Source of the DNA: Actinomyces bowdenii
GTDB taxonomy: Bacteria; Actinomycetota; Actinomycetes; Actinomycetales; Actinomycetaceae
Direction: 5' to 3'
Length of the DNA: 64,000 bases
Assembly (NCBI RefSeq): GCF_017592395.1
Contig: NZ_JAGFOU010000002.1
Coordinates: 62,001 to 126,000, forward strand
Made by a program: the position numbers and the translations under genes. A model generated the notes under the pieces. That model searched no databases, had not been told where the DNA came from, and saw only the letters and a program-made list of their open reading frames with translations. Position 1 is the stretch's first letter; every line of letters begins with the position of its first letter. This document shows, in pieces, positions 32,655-41,313 of this stretch.

Positions 32655-33722
32655 TCAGGCGTAGCGGTCCACGATGGAGATCTCAGCCAGACGGGACAGG
32701 CCGTCGCGCAGGGTGCGGGCGCGCTGGGCGTTGACTCCCTCGATGGCCTCGAGCTCCTCGGTGGTGGCCCCCAGGACTCCCTGGAGGGAGCCCCAGTGCT
32801 CCACCACGGCGCGCGCGGTGACCACGGGCAGACGGGGGATCTTGGACAGGATGCGCAGGCCCCGGGGGGAGACCTGGGCATCCAGGTCCTGCCCGTCGAT
32901 GCCGCCCAGGCCCATGGAGCGCGCCACCATGGCCAGGTCGAGCAGGGCGGGGGAGCCCACCCATTTCAGGCGGGCCTCGACGGTGGTGGTCTCCAGGCCG
33001 ACGGGCAGGTAGTCCTCCAGCAGGAAGCCGTGCTCGGCACTCAGGCCGCGGGTGAGCTCCTCGACCTGGAGGGCCAGGAGACGCCCGTCGGTGCCCAGCT
33101 CCAGGACGTAGGAGTCGATGTCGGCGGAGATGCGCCGGACCATCTCCATGAGCTGGAGGACGGAGGTGACGTCGCGCACGGTCACCAGGTCCTCGATCTC
33201 CAGGGAGTCCAGACCGGCCGAGGTCTGGTCGAGTCGGGCCTTGTAGCGCTCCAGGGCCGCCAGGGCCTGGTTGGCGCTGGCCAGGATCGACTCGCTGGGC
33301 TCCAGGACGTGGCGCTTGCCGTCGACGTACAGGGAGATGATCCGCATGGACTGGCTCACCGAGATGACCGGGTAGCCGGTCTGGCGGGCGACGCGCTCGG
33401 CGGTGCGGTGGCGCATGCCGGTCTCGGAGGTCTGGATGGAGGCGTTGGGCAGGAGCTGGACGTTGGCGCGCCGGATCCGGGAGGTGTCCATGTCGACCAC
33501 GACGCCGCCATCCATCTTGGCGAGCTCGCGCAGGCGGGCCGCGGAGAGCTCGACGTCGAGGTGGAAGCCGCCCGACGAGATCGCCTCGACCACGGGATCG
33601 AAGCCCAGGACGATGATGGCGCCGGTGCGTCCGCGCAGGATGCGCTCCAGGCCGTCGCGCAGGACGGTGCCCGGGGCGACGAGAGCGAGCGTCTCGCGCA
33701 ACTGGCCGGCGGCCTCAATCAT
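32655..33722 (-). CDS. disA: Diadenylate cyclase / DNA integrity scanning protein DisA
   Basis: Makes c-di-AMP from two ATP and scans DNA for branched structures. 355 residues. The N-terminal DAC domain has LAKMDGGVVVDMD (DGA-type motif, with Gly for Ala) and ETGMRHRTAERVARQTG (RHR motif, about 102-112). A helical linker follows, and a C-terminal helix-hairpin-helix domain (VEHWGSLQGVLGATTEELEA) binds DNA. The ATG at 33722 has AGGAGAC upstream. It lies next to radA, the usual partner whose product modulates DisA. KtrA/TrkA-type proteins, encoded at 60572, are known c-di-AMP receptors. Confidence 0.95.
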   Translation of the reverse strand: MIEAAGQLRETLALVAPGTVLRDGLERILRGRTGAIIVLGFDPVVEAISSGGFHLDVELSAARLRELAKMDGGVVVDMDTSRIRRANVQLLPNASIQTSETGMRHRTAERVARQTGYPVISVSQSMRIISLYVDGKRHVLEPSESILASANQALAALERYKARLDQTSAGLDSLEIEDLVTVRDVTSVLQLMEMVRRISADIDSYVLELGTDGRLLALQVEELTRGLSAEHGFLLEDYLPVGLETTTVEARLKWVGSPALLDLAMVARSMGLGGIDGQDLDAQVSPRGLRILSKIPRLPVVTARAVVEHWGSLQGVLGATTEELEAIEGVNAQRARTLRDGLSRLAEISIVDRYA

Positions 33723-33860
33723 CGGTGTCTCCTGGGTTCATGGGCCCCGGGGCGGAGTGCTGCCCCGGGGCGCGGCTGGTCGCAGCCAGGTGCGCGGCCG
33801 CACTCATCGTATCGGTAGCCATGGTGCTCTTCGCACTGCGCGCCCCAACAGGGGCCCTTC

Positions 33861-35279
33861 TCACCCCTGGGGCAGGGCGGCGCCCACGGCCTCACCCACA
33901 TGCGCCACGGGGAGGACCCTCATGCCGGGAACCTCGCGCAGCTCCTCCGAGCCGGGCAGGGGGACGATGGCCCGGTCGAAGCCCAGGCGCGCGGCCTCGG
34001 CCAGGCGGCGCTGGATGCCGACCGTGGCGCGCACCTCGCCGGTGAGGCCCACCTCCCCGAAGGCCACCAGGCCCGGTGGGGTAGGCAGGCTCCTGGCGGC
34101 CGAGACCACCGCGACGGCCACGGCCAGGTCCGTGGCGGGCTCCACGGCCCTGGCCCCGCCGACGGTGGAGACGTAGACGTCGCTGGAGGAGGTGTCCACG
34201 CGCATGCGCGCCGCGAGCACGGCCAGGGCCATGGCGGCCCGGGAGTGGTCCACCCCCGAGGTGGCGCGCCGCGGGGAGCCCGCGTTGGTGGCCGCGACGA
34301 GGGCCTGGATCTCCACGGGCATGGGGCGGCGCCCCTCCAGGGTGACGGTGGCGCAGGTGCCGGGGACCTCGGAGCGGGCGGCGGACAGGAACAGCCCGGA
34401 GGGGTCGGCCAGGCCCACGATCCCGCGCTCGCCCAGATCGAAGCAGCCGACCTCATCGGTGGGCCCGTACCGGTTCTTCACCGCTCGCAGCAGCCGCAGC
34501 CGGCCGTGGCGCTCGCCCTCGAACTGGGTGACGACGTCCACCAGGTGCTCCAGGACCCGGGGGCCGGCGATCCCGCCGTCCTTGGTCACATGGCCCACCA
34601 GGAGGACGGGGATGCCGCGCTCCTTGGCCACGGCGATGAGCGCCCCGGCCACGGCCCGCACCTGGGACACGCCCCCGGCGCTGCCCTCGACGCGGGCCGA
34701 GGCGATGGTCTGGACCGAGTCGACGACCAGGAGGGAGGGGCGGGCCTGCGCCACATGGCCCAGGAGCGCGCCGAGCTCGGTCTCGGCGGCGAGCAGCAGG
34801 GCCGGGTCGATGGCCTCGATGCGCTCGGCGCGCAGGCGCACCTGCGAGGCCGACTCCTCGCCGGTGACGTAGAGGACCGGGCCCTGGTCCCGCTCACGGC
34901 TGGCGGCCGCGCAGGAGGCCGCCACGGTGAGCAGGAGCGTGGACTTGCCGACGCCGGGCTCCCCGGCAAGCAGGATGACGGCGCCGGGCACGATCCCGCC
35001 GCCCAGGACCCGGTCCAGCTCTCCGATGCCGGTGGAGCGGGCGCGCGCCTGCTCGGCGCTGATCTCGGCGATGGGCTGGGCGGCGGTGGCGGGGCGGGTG
35101 GCGGTGGCCAGGAGCGCGCCGCTGCCCGAGGCCTCCGCGGCGGCGGGCTGGACCTCCTCCAGGGTTCCCCAGGCGCGGCACTCGCGGCACTGCCCCAGCC
35201 ACTTGGGGCTGGACCAGCCGCACTCGGTGCAGGTGTAGGTGGGCCGGGGGGCCTTGGGCGTCCTGGTGGTGCTCGGCAT
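33861..35279 (-). CDS. radA: DNA repair protein RadA
   Basis: DnaB-like helicase/ATPase that promotes branch migration in recombination. 472 residues. It has an N-terminal C4 zinc finger (CTECGWSSPKWLGQCREC, about 15-32), Walker A GEPGVGKST (about 108-116), Walker B LLVVDSVQT, the RadA-specific KNRYGPTDE motif (about 266-274) and a C-terminal Lon-like P domain (ATDLAVAVAVVSAARSLPTP, LTGEVR). The ATG at 35279 is preceded by TACCCT at 6 nt (leaderless). Cotranscription with disA downstream is plausible (138-bp gap). Confidence 0.95.
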   Translation of the reverse strand: MPSTTRTPKAPRPTYTCTECGWSSPKWLGQCRECRAWGTLEEVQPAAAEASGSGALLATATRPATAAQPIAEISAEQARARSTGIGELDRVLGGGIVPGAVILLAGEPGVGKSTLLLTVAASCAAASRERDQGPVLYVTGEESASQVRLRAERIEAIDPALLLAAETELGALLGHVAQARPSLLVVDSVQTIASARVEGSAGGVSQVRAVAGALIAVAKERGIPVLLVGHVTKDGGIAGPRVLEHLVDVVTQFEGERHGRLRLLRAVKNRYGPTDEVGCFDLGERGIVGLADPSGLFLSAARSEVPGTCATVTLEGRRPMPVEIQALVAATNAGSPRRATSGVDHSRAAMALAVLAARMRVDTSSSDVYVSTVGGARAVEPATDLAVAVAVVSAARSLPTPPGLVAFGEVGLTGEVRATVGIQRRLAEAARLGFDRAIVPLPGSEELREVPGMRVLPVAHVGEAVGAALPQG

Positions 35280-35285
35280 GCCAGG

Positions 35286-35291
35286 AGGGTA
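35286..35291 (-). promoter_or_regulatory. -10 hexamer for leaderless radA
   Basis: TACCCT on the minus strand lies 6 nt before the radA ATG. Confidence 0.4.
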
Positions 35292-35342
35292 GCGGGGGCC
35301 TGGGACATGTGCGGCGCCGCCTGCCGCCCCCCCGCACCAACC

Positions 35343-35410
35343 TTCGACAATTTGCATGAGATCGGCCTTCTCCAGCGCCGGAGAAGGCCGATCTCATGCA
35401 AATTGTCGAA
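35343..35410. repeat. Dispersed palindrome element A, copy 2
   Basis: 68-bp palindrome with 31-bp perfect arms: TTCGACAATTTGCATGAGAT then CGGCCTTCTCC, and the exact complement, around AGCGCC. It lies 61 bp past the stop of the minus-strand gene at 35472 and 64 bp before radA, so it could terminate the former. Confidence 0.88.
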
Positions 35411-35471
35411 AAGAGGGGAGGGCATGCCGGGGGGCGCGATCGGGCCGGTGGGGGCCGGGCGGCCTCGGGCC

Positions 35472-36044
35472 TCAGAGCTGCTGGCCGGGCCGGCCGTAGC
35501 CAGTGGGAGGATTCGGCACGGAGCCGTAGGGGGCCTGGCCCGGCTGGTCGGACCGGCCCTGCGGCGCCGCCTGCCCGTAGGGGGCCTGGGGGGCGTGGGC
35601 GACGTTCCGGCCATAGGGGTGCTGCGGTGGGGTGGAGCCCTGGCCGCCGGCCGGTCCGGCCCCGGAGCCGGCCACTGCTGCTCTCTTGGAGGCCGGCACC
35701 AGGTTGGGGTACTTCCGGGCCACATGGGAGTCGCCCAGGCGCACGGCGCCCACCAGGATGAGTGCGGGGGCGGCGAGCAGGATGACGGGGATGCGCGTGC
35801 TGCCGGTGGTGCTGTTGCCGATCCAGACGTACAGGACGAGGGCGAGGATGCCGCCCAGCACGATCGCGACGGCGAAGGCCGGGTAGTACAAGTAGGTGTG
35901 GACAGCCTCATCCTTGCCCGAGCCCTTGCGGTCGCCGGCCCTCGGCGCGCCGGGCTCCTGCGGGGCGGCTCCATAGGAGCCGCTGGAGTGCGGGATCGGG
36001 CCGGGCTGCGGGGAGGAGCTGCTCCAGTCGTGCTGCGCGGTCAT
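35472..36044 (-). CDS. Two-helix membrane protein with Tyr/Gly/Pro-rich tail 1
   Basis: 190 residues, unrecognised. A disordered Ser/Pro/Gly N-terminus of about 45 residues precedes two hydrophobic helices (YPAFAVAIVLGGILALVLYV, about 54-73, and IPVILLAAPALILVGAVRLG, about 84-103). The tail has repeated Tyr-Gly with Pro/Gln (HPYGRNVA, APYGQAAP, APYGSVPN, TGYGRPGQ). ATG at 36044 with AAGGGTG upstream. The same design appears at 44027-44470, suggesting a paralogous group. Envelope role unknown. Confidence 0.6.
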   Translation of the reverse strand: MTAQHDWSSSSPQPGPIPHSSGSYGAAPQEPGAPRAGDRKGSGKDEAVHTYLYYPAFAVAIVLGGILALVLYVWIGNSTTGSTRIPVILLAAPALILVGAVRLGDSHVARKYPNLVPASKRAAVAGSGAGPAGGQGSTPPQHPYGRNVAHAPQAPYGQAAPQGRSDQPGQAPYGSVPNPPTGYGRPGQQL

Positions 36045-36175
36045 GGGGAGTCACCCTTCTGCATCGTGGTGTTGAGGGACGGGGCCCAGCATGCCCGCCA
36101 GGAGCGGCGTCATGCACCCATCGGGCATGGGGCGGGCAACCCATGCCCGGACCCCGCCGGCGCTCTCCCGCCGGG

Positions 36176-37312
36176 CTACCCCCGCTCGGTGCGGCGGGCG
36201 GGAGGGCGCCGTCGTCGATCGCCGTCCCCGGCGCCGCCACGACGGCGGCGCCGGGGCCCCGGGGGCTCGTCCTGCGCCCGGCTCCCGCCCTGAGGCCGAT
36301 CCCGCTGGGCGGCCGCGATGAGCCCCCTGGCGGTGGGCTCGTCGGTGACCAGCCCGGAGAGGTAGCCGCCGGCCAGCGCCGCCCTGATGGCGCCGAGCTT
36401 GCCCCGGCCCGCCGCCACCCCGATGACCATGGGGATGCCCAGAAGCCGCTCGGGGTCCAGGCACACCGTGCGGTCGCACAGGGAGGTCCCCACGTGCTGG
36501 CCCGAGGCATTGAGGTGATGACCGCACAGGTGCGCCACCACGCCCTTGTCCCGGCACTCCTGGCTGACCCCCAGGGTCATCCAGCGACGCAGCAGCGGGC
36601 TGGTCGACTCCCCCACGCTGCCGATCCCGGTCAGGGCCACGTCGCTGCGCCCGGCCAGCTCCAGGGTGGTGAGCACCTGATCCTCCTCCCGCACCGCCTG
36701 GGCGCTGCGCAGGGAGCCGAAGACCAGGGGCACCGGCAGGGACCGGTAGTGCCCGCCCAGGCGCAGGGCCAGGCCGCGGCAGATATCTGGCCCATCCTCC
36801 AGCTGGAGGGAGTCGCCCGCGGCCCCCAGCATCGCCACGGTGGTCGAGTGCGGCCAGGTCCGCTCGGGCAGGTGATGGACGACGGCGCCCACCGCCCGGC
36901 CGTTGGACACCGCGATCACCGAGCGCGGCCCGCAGTACTCCAGCAGCAGCTCGCCCGCACTGCGGGCCACCGCCGGGCTGATCCCCCCGGGCGCCCCGCC
37001 CTCCTGTGCCCCGTGCTCCCATGCCCGCGCCTCCTCGTCGGATCCCTGGGGCGGCGCCTCGGCCACGCGCGCCTCGGTGAGCCCGTAGGCCTGCGCCAGG
37101 GCCCTCTCCAGCGCCATGAGGCGCTGGATGGGGTGGGAGACGGTGACGGTGACGATCCCCGTCCTGCGGGCCTGGGCCAGCATCCGCGAGACCGTGGGGC
37201 GCGAGTAGCCCAGGCGCGAGGCGATCGCCTCCTGGGCCAGGCCCTCCTCCCAGTACAACTGGGCCACCTCCAGCAGGAGCACCGCTCGCGAGCGGGAGAG
37301 TTGAGCGCACAT
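36176..37312 (-). CDS. SorC-family sugar-binding transcriptional regulator 2
   Basis: 378 residues. The N-terminal HTH runs LYWEEGLAQEAIASRLGYSR followed by PTVSRMLAQARRTGIV. The effector domain includes RSVIAVSNGRAVGAVVHHLP, VAMLGAAGDSLQLEDG, LTGIGSVGES and GIPMVIGVAAGRGKLGAIRA with GGYLSGLVTDEPTARGL, all typical of SorC/DeoR-type regulators that bind phosphorylated sugars. The C-terminal 50 residues are Arg-rich and unusual. Divergent from the phosphotriesterase-UlaD-UlaE-kinase-MFS operon, its likely target. The start codon at 37312 falls inside a GCAC-N4-GTGC palindrome, so occupancy could block its own expression. Confidence 0.9.
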   Translation of the reverse strand: MCAQLSRSRAVLLLEVAQLYWEEGLAQEAIASRLGYSRPTVSRMLAQARRTGIVTVTVSHPIQRLMALERALAQAYGLTEARVAEAPPQGSDEEARAWEHGAQEGGAPGGISPAVARSAGELLLEYCGPRSVIAVSNGRAVGAVVHHLPERTWPHSTTVAMLGAAGDSLQLEDGPDICRGLALRLGGHYRSLPVPLVFGSLRSAQAVREEDQVLTTLELAGRSDVALTGIGSVGESTSPLLRRWMTLGVSQECRDKGVVAHLCGHHLNASGQHVGTSLCDRTVCLDPERLLGIPMVIGVAAGRGKLGAIRAALAGGYLSGLVTDEPTARGLIAAAQRDRPQGGSRAQDEPPGPRRRRRGGAGDGDRRRRPPARRTERG

Positions 37313-37318
37313 ACGTGC
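37307..37318. promoter_or_regulatory. Operator candidate at sorC 2 start
   Basis: GCACATACGTGC, the GCAC-N4-GTGC core also seen in the glpD/SorC 1 intergenic region, overlaps the start codon of SorC 2. In minus-strand orientation a GTTATCAT -10-like sequence lies just upstream. Confidence 0.5.
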
Positions 37319-37323
37319 ATGAT

Positions 37324-37414
37324 AACAATCTGATCACTAGCGAGTAACTCCATTCCCAGGCGAATCAGCCTTCCTGCTCCCTGCCCGCTGCATCAGGAAT
37401 GTGAACATCTGATC
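37324..37414. promoter_or_regulatory. Directly repeated ATCTGATCA motif
   Basis: AACAATCTGATCA (37324-37336) and GAACATCTGATCA (37402-37414) are near-identical sites 78 bp apart in the divergent promoter region. TGATCA also occurs next to the operator at 26023. They may be SorC effector-dependent sites. The remainder of 37313-37580 carries the divergent promoters, which I cannot pin down. Confidence 0.4.
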
Positions 37415-37580
37415 AAGGCTGGTCTTGGGGGCCGGTGGCCCGGCTCCTAGCGTGGCAGCAGGCGGAGGGCAGACCCGAACCAGCACCGGGAGCCGCGCAG
37501 ACGCGCCAGAGGCGATCACGGCCCACCGTGCGCCCCGCCCACCGCCCCGCATACGAGCCAGCGACTCGAAGGAGAACCCG

Positions 37581-38573
37581 ATGGGCATCGTCCGCACGAT
37601 CCATGGTGATGTGGACCCCTCCAGCCTGGGCGTGGTCAACGCCCACGACCATCTCATCCGCGTCGGCGCGGGAGAGGTCTACATCGACCCCGACCACCTC
37701 CTCAACGACCCGGACAAGGCCGTCCAGGAGGCCGCCTCCTTCGTCGAGGCCTCCAAGCGCTTCGCCCCCAGCGCCACCATCGTGGACATGTGCCCGGCCT
37801 CTTGCGGGCGCGGCGTGCTCCTGCTGCGCGACGTCGTCGACCGCGTCCCGGGGCTCCAGGTCATCCAGGCCACCGGCTTCCACCAGCAGAAGGTCTACCT
37901 GGAGTGGCGCCAGTCCTGGGTCAACCAGTACACGGTCACCGAGATCGCCGACCTGCTCATCGCCGACATCGTCGAGGGAGTCGACGCCAACGACTACATG
38001 GGCCCACTGGTCAAGCGCACCGATATCCGCGCCGGCTGCATCAAATGGGCCACCGCCTACGGGCGCATCACCGACTGGGAGGTCAAGACCGGTCAGGCCG
38101 TGGCCATCGCCGCCAAGGAGACCGGGGCCCCCATCAACACCCACGTCACCGCGGGCACCTGCGGCCCCGAGCAGGCCCGCTTCCTCATCGACCACGGTGT
38201 GGCCCCCGAGAGGATCGCCATCGGCCACATCCAGCGCAACTGGGACCCCTGGGTCCACGAGCAGATCGTCAAGCTCGGCGCCTACGTCGAGCTCGACGGC
38301 ACCAACCGCATCAAGTACGTCCCCGACCACGCCCGCGTCGAGCTCATCAAGACCCTGGGCGCCAAGGGCTACGGCAAGCAGATCCTCCTGGGCACCGACT
38401 CGGGCAAGGCCTCCTACCAGAAGGCCTACGGCTCGGTCTCGGGCATCGACTACGACCCGGCCGTGTTCTGCCCGCGCCTCATCGAGGACGAGGGCGTGGA
38501 CCCCGGCTACGTCCAGGACCTCCTGGTGGGCAACGCGGCGGCCTTCTTCGCCTTCGAGCCCGCCCAGGGCTGA
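37581..38573 (+). CDS. Phosphotriesterase-family (phospho)lactonase
   Basis: 330-residue amidohydrolase-fold protein of the phosphotriesterase homology group. Metal ligands visible: H22/H24 in VVNAHDHL, then INTHVTAGTCG (His), IGHIQRN (His) and LLGTDSGK (Asp). Members of this group hydrolyse lactones, including phosphorylated furanose lactones. First gene of a SorC-divergent operon with UlaD-, UlaE- and PfkB-like genes. Here it could fill the place of UlaG, which opens L-ascorbate 6-phosphate to 3-keto-L-gulonate 6-phosphate. ATG at 37581 after GAAGGAGA. The exact substrate is inference from context. Confidence 0.85.
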   Translation: MGIVRTIHGDVDPSSLGVVNAHDHLIRVGAGEVYIDPDHLLNDPDKAVQEAASFVEASKRFAPSATIVDMCPASCGRGVLLLRDVVDRVPGLQVIQATGFHQQKVYLEWRQSWVNQYTVTEIADLLIADIVEGVDANDYMGPLVKRTDIRAGCIKWATAYGRITDWEVKTGQAVAIAAKETGAPINTHVTAGTCGPEQARFLIDHGVAPERIAIGHIQRNWDPWVHEQIVKLGAYVELDGTNRIKYVPDHARVELIKTLGAKGYGKQILLGTDSGKASYQKAYGSVSGIDYDPAVFCPRLIEDEGVDPGYVQDLLVGNAAAFFAFEPAQG

Positions 38574-38579
38574 GCGGCG

Positions 38580-39269
38580 GTGAGCGCAGTGAGCACCACG
38601 AGCACGAGCCCCGTGGCCACCCCCCGGCTCCAGATAGCCCTGGACACCACCGACCTGCCCAGCGCGCTCGCCCCGCTGCAACGGGCGGCGCCCCACATCG
38701 ACATCATCGAGTGCGGGACCGTCCTCATCCTGAGCGAGGGGCTCCACGCCGTGCGCGCCATCCGGGCGCTGTTCCCGGGCAAGCCCATCCTCGCCGACAT
38801 CCGCATCGCCGAGGCCGGCTCCAAGCTCGCAGCCCTGGCCTTCGAGGCGGGGGCCTCCATGGTCTCCTGCGTCGCCGGGGCCTCCATGGCCACCATCGGC
38901 CAGGTCTGCGAGGTCGCCTCCGCCCACGGCGGCGAGGTCCAGGTCGAGCTGGCCGACGAGTGGTACGACCCCCAGCGGGCCCGCGCCTGGCGCCAGGCCG
39001 GTGTCGAGCACGTCATCGTCAAGCGCTCGCGGGACCGTGAGGCCGGCGGCGACCTGTCCTGGGGCCCCGGGGACATGGAGCGGGTCGATGAGCTGGCGGG
39101 CATGGGCCTGACGGTGACGATCACCGGCGGGGTGGGGCCCGCGGACCTGCCCGCCTTCGCCGGGCGCCGGGTCGGCATCGTCATCTCGGGGCGGGCCATC
39201 GTCGGGGCCGAGGATCCCGGGGCGGCGGCCCGCGACCTGAGCCGGGCCCTGGCGCAGGTGTGGCCATGA
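38580..39269 (+). CDS. UlaD-like 3-keto-L-gulonate-6-phosphate decarboxylase, altered active site
   Basis: 229 residues, orotidine-5'-phosphate decarboxylase superfamily, closest in pattern to UlaD/SgbH. Compared with E. coli UlaD recalled from memory, Glu33, Asp62, Glu112 and Arg139 are kept (E44, D73, E123, R151 here). But Lys64, Asp67 and His136 are replaced by Arg75, Glu78 and Lys148 (ILADIRIAEAG, VIVKRSRDRE). UlaD turns 3-keto-L-gulonate 6-phosphate into L-xylulose 5-phosphate. The substitutions may mean a different substrate or chemistry. GTG start 6 nt after the lactonase stop; stop overlaps the next start by ATGA. Confidence 0.85.
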   Translation: MSAVSTTSTSPVATPRLQIALDTTDLPSALAPLQRAAPHIDIIECGTVLILSEGLHAVRAIRALFPGKPILADIRIAEAGSKLAALAFEAGASMVSCVAGASMATIGQVCEVASAHGGEVQVELADEWYDPQRARAWRQAGVEHVIVKRSRDREAGGDLSWGPGDMERVDELAGMGLTVTITGGVGPADLPAFAGRRVGIVISGRAIVGAEDPGAAARDLSRALAQVWP

Positions 39270-40153
39270 GTGCCGCCGGCCTGCGGGAGGGCATCAGCCT
39301 GGGCATCTACGAGAAGGCCCTCATCTCCAACCCCCTGGCCTCGGGGCGGGACTGGAGGCGCTTCCTGGAGCAGGTGCCCCGCGCGGGCTTCTCCTTCCTG
39401 GACCTGTCCATCGATGAGAGCCCCCAGCGCCAGGAGCGCCTGGACTGGGGCCCGGCCCAGTGCCGGCGCGTGCGCGATGCCGCCGACGACGTCGGGACGG
39501 CCATCGGTGGGGTGTGCCTGTCCCTGCACCGCAGGATCGGGCCGGGCTCGGCCGACCCCGAGGTGCGCCGTCGGGCGCGCGAGGTGATGACCCGTGGCCT
39601 GGAGGTCTGCCACGACCTGGGGGCGCCGGTGATCCAGATCGCCGGGTACTACGCCTACTACGAGCAGTCCGGCCCTGAGGCCGAGCACTGGTACCGCCAG
39701 ATGCTGGCCGACGCGGCGCCGATGGCGGCCCGCCTGGGCGTGGTCATGGGCATCGAGAACGTCGATGGCCATGATGTGACCTCCATCCGCAAGGCCGTCG
39801 AGCTCGTCCGCGAGGTCGACTCCCCCTACCTCCAGGTCTACCCGGACCTGGGCAACATCGCCGAGCAGGGCCTGGACCCCCGCGTCGAGCTGGCCGCGGG
39901 ACGGGGGCGCATGGTGGCGATGCACGCCAAGGATGTGCGCCGCGGGCAGCCCCGGCGCGTGGAGATGGGGCGGGGCATCGTCGACTGGGACCTCAGCTTC
40001 CGCCTGCTCAAGGACCAGCGCTGGGCGGGCAGGCTGATGATCGAGATGTGGAACGACGACGCCCCGGACTCCCTGGAGCGGTGCCGTGCGGCGCGCGCCT
40101 TCATCGAGGGCCGTGCCCGCGGCGCCGGCATCGAGGTCCGCCCCGCGGCCTGA
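39266..40153 (+). CDS. L-ribulose-5-phosphate 3-epimerase (UlaE/SgbU-like)
   Basis: 295-residue TIM-barrel epimerase that converts L-xylulose 5-phosphate to L-ribulose 5-phosphate. The metal-binding and acid-base residues of UlaE are visible in order: Glu in MGIENVDG, Asp in VYPDLGNIAEQG, His in AMHAKDVRRGQ and Glu in MIEMWND. N-terminus GISLGIYEKAL is typical. The ATG at 39266 overlaps the UlaD-like stop (ATGA); a GTG two codons earlier is an alternative. Third gene of the lactone operon; its product is the substrate of the 4-epimerase encoded at 42830. Confidence 0.92.
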   Translation: MSAAGLREGISLGIYEKALISNPLASGRDWRRFLEQVPRAGFSFLDLSIDESPQRQERLDWGPAQCRRVRDAADDVGTAIGGVCLSLHRRIGPGSADPEVRRRAREVMTRGLEVCHDLGAPVIQIAGYYAYYEQSGPEAEHWYRQMLADAAPMAARLGVVMGIENVDGHDVTSIRKAVELVREVDSPYLQVYPDLGNIAEQGLDPRVELAAGRGRMVAMHAKDVRRGQPRRVEMGRGIVDWDLSFRLLKDQRWAGRLMIEMWNDDAPDSLERCRAARAFIEGRARGAGIEVRPAA

Positions 40154-40241
40154 CCGGCGCCCAGCCCGCCATCCGACAGCCACACACGCACTACGACTAT
40201 TCACCGGTCCGGCCATGGGCCGCACGGAGAGGACAACGACA

Positions 40242-41189
40242 ATGACGTACGACCTTTCGACCATCGGGGAGGGGCAGATCCGGCTCACCTGCGAGCACGG
40301 GGAGCGCCTGTCCACCGCACGATCCCTGCGCATGACCGCCGCGGGCTCGGAGGCCAATGTCTCGGGCCTGCTGGCCCAGCTCGGGCGCAGCACCGCCTGG
40401 GCCACCAAGCTGCCCCGCGGCGGGCTGTCCGAGCGCATCGCCATCGAGTACAGCGCCGTGGGGGTGGACATGTCCCACATGGTGCTGGCCGACGAGGGCA
40501 GGGTGGCCCTGTACTTCCTGGAGCCGGGAGAGTTCCCCCTGCCGGGCAAGGTCACCTACGACCGCCTGCACACCCCCTTCCGGGACATCACCCCCGAGGA
40601 GCTGGACTGGGACAGCCTGCTGGATACGCGGGTCGTCTTCCTCACCGGCATCACCGCGGCCCTGACGCCCGCCACGGCGCGGGTGGTGCGCTACTTCGCC
40701 GACGCCGCCCATGAGCGGGGCGTCCCGGTGGCCCTGGACGTCAACTTCCGCTCCCTGCTGTGGAGCGGGGAGCAGGCCCGTGAGGTGCTGGAGCCCATCG
40801 CCAGGATGTCCTCCATCCTGTTCTGCTCGCGCACGGACGCGGGCATCGTCTTCGGCATCCACGAGGAGGGGGAGGCGGCCTGCCGCGCCCTGCGCGAGCA
40901 GCTGGAGGCGCCCGTGGTCGTCTCCACCGACGGGCGCGCCGGCACCTACCTATCCACCCCCGAGGGCGAGCGGGTCTACGAGATCCGCTCGGTCCCCGTC
41001 CTGGACCGCCCCGGAGCCGGGGACGCCTTCGTGGCCGGTACCCTGCACGGCTGGCTCGACGACGACGTCGAGCGGGGCATCGAGATGGGCACCCGCGTGG
41101 CCTGCCTGGCCCTGACCCACCACGGCGACCTCACCCACATCTACCCGGGCGAGCTCATGGCCGGCCAGGGCACGGACATCGTGCGCTGA
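40242..41189 (+). CDS. PfkB-family sugar kinase
   Basis: 315-residue ribokinase-family kinase. Signature 1 region is AAGSEANVSGLLAQLG (about 35-50) and signature 2 is DRPGAGDAFVAGTLHGWL (about 254-271) with the catalytic Asp. The substrate lid includes VALYFLEPGEFPLPGKV, resembling 2-keto-3-deoxygluconate kinases. In this operon it is the only kinase, so it should phosphorylate the sugar acid or lactone imported by the MFS protein; that replaces the PTS of classical ascorbate use. ATG at 40242 with GGAGAGGAC upstream, 88 bp after UlaE. Substrate unproven. Confidence 0.9.
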   Translation: MTYDLSTIGEGQIRLTCEHGERLSTARSLRMTAAGSEANVSGLLAQLGRSTAWATKLPRGGLSERIAIEYSAVGVDMSHMVLADEGRVALYFLEPGEFPLPGKVTYDRLHTPFRDITPEELDWDSLLDTRVVFLTGITAALTPATARVVRYFADAAHERGVPVALDVNFRSLLWSGEQAREVLEPIARMSSILFCSRTDAGIVFGIHEEGEAACRALREQLEAPVVVSTDGRAGTYLSTPEGERVYEIRSVPVLDRPGAGDAFVAGTLHGWLDDDVERGIEMGTRVACLALTHHGDLTHIYPGELMAGQGTDIVR

Positions 41190-41313
41190 GCGCGCCACTG
41201 ACCATCGCCACTGATCACCGGCACCGATCGCCGGCGCCGATCCCACCGGCGGGGGCCCGAGGACATGAGCCCCCGCTCCCACCCGACCCCCACCCACTCA
41301 GAGAGGTCCGCAG

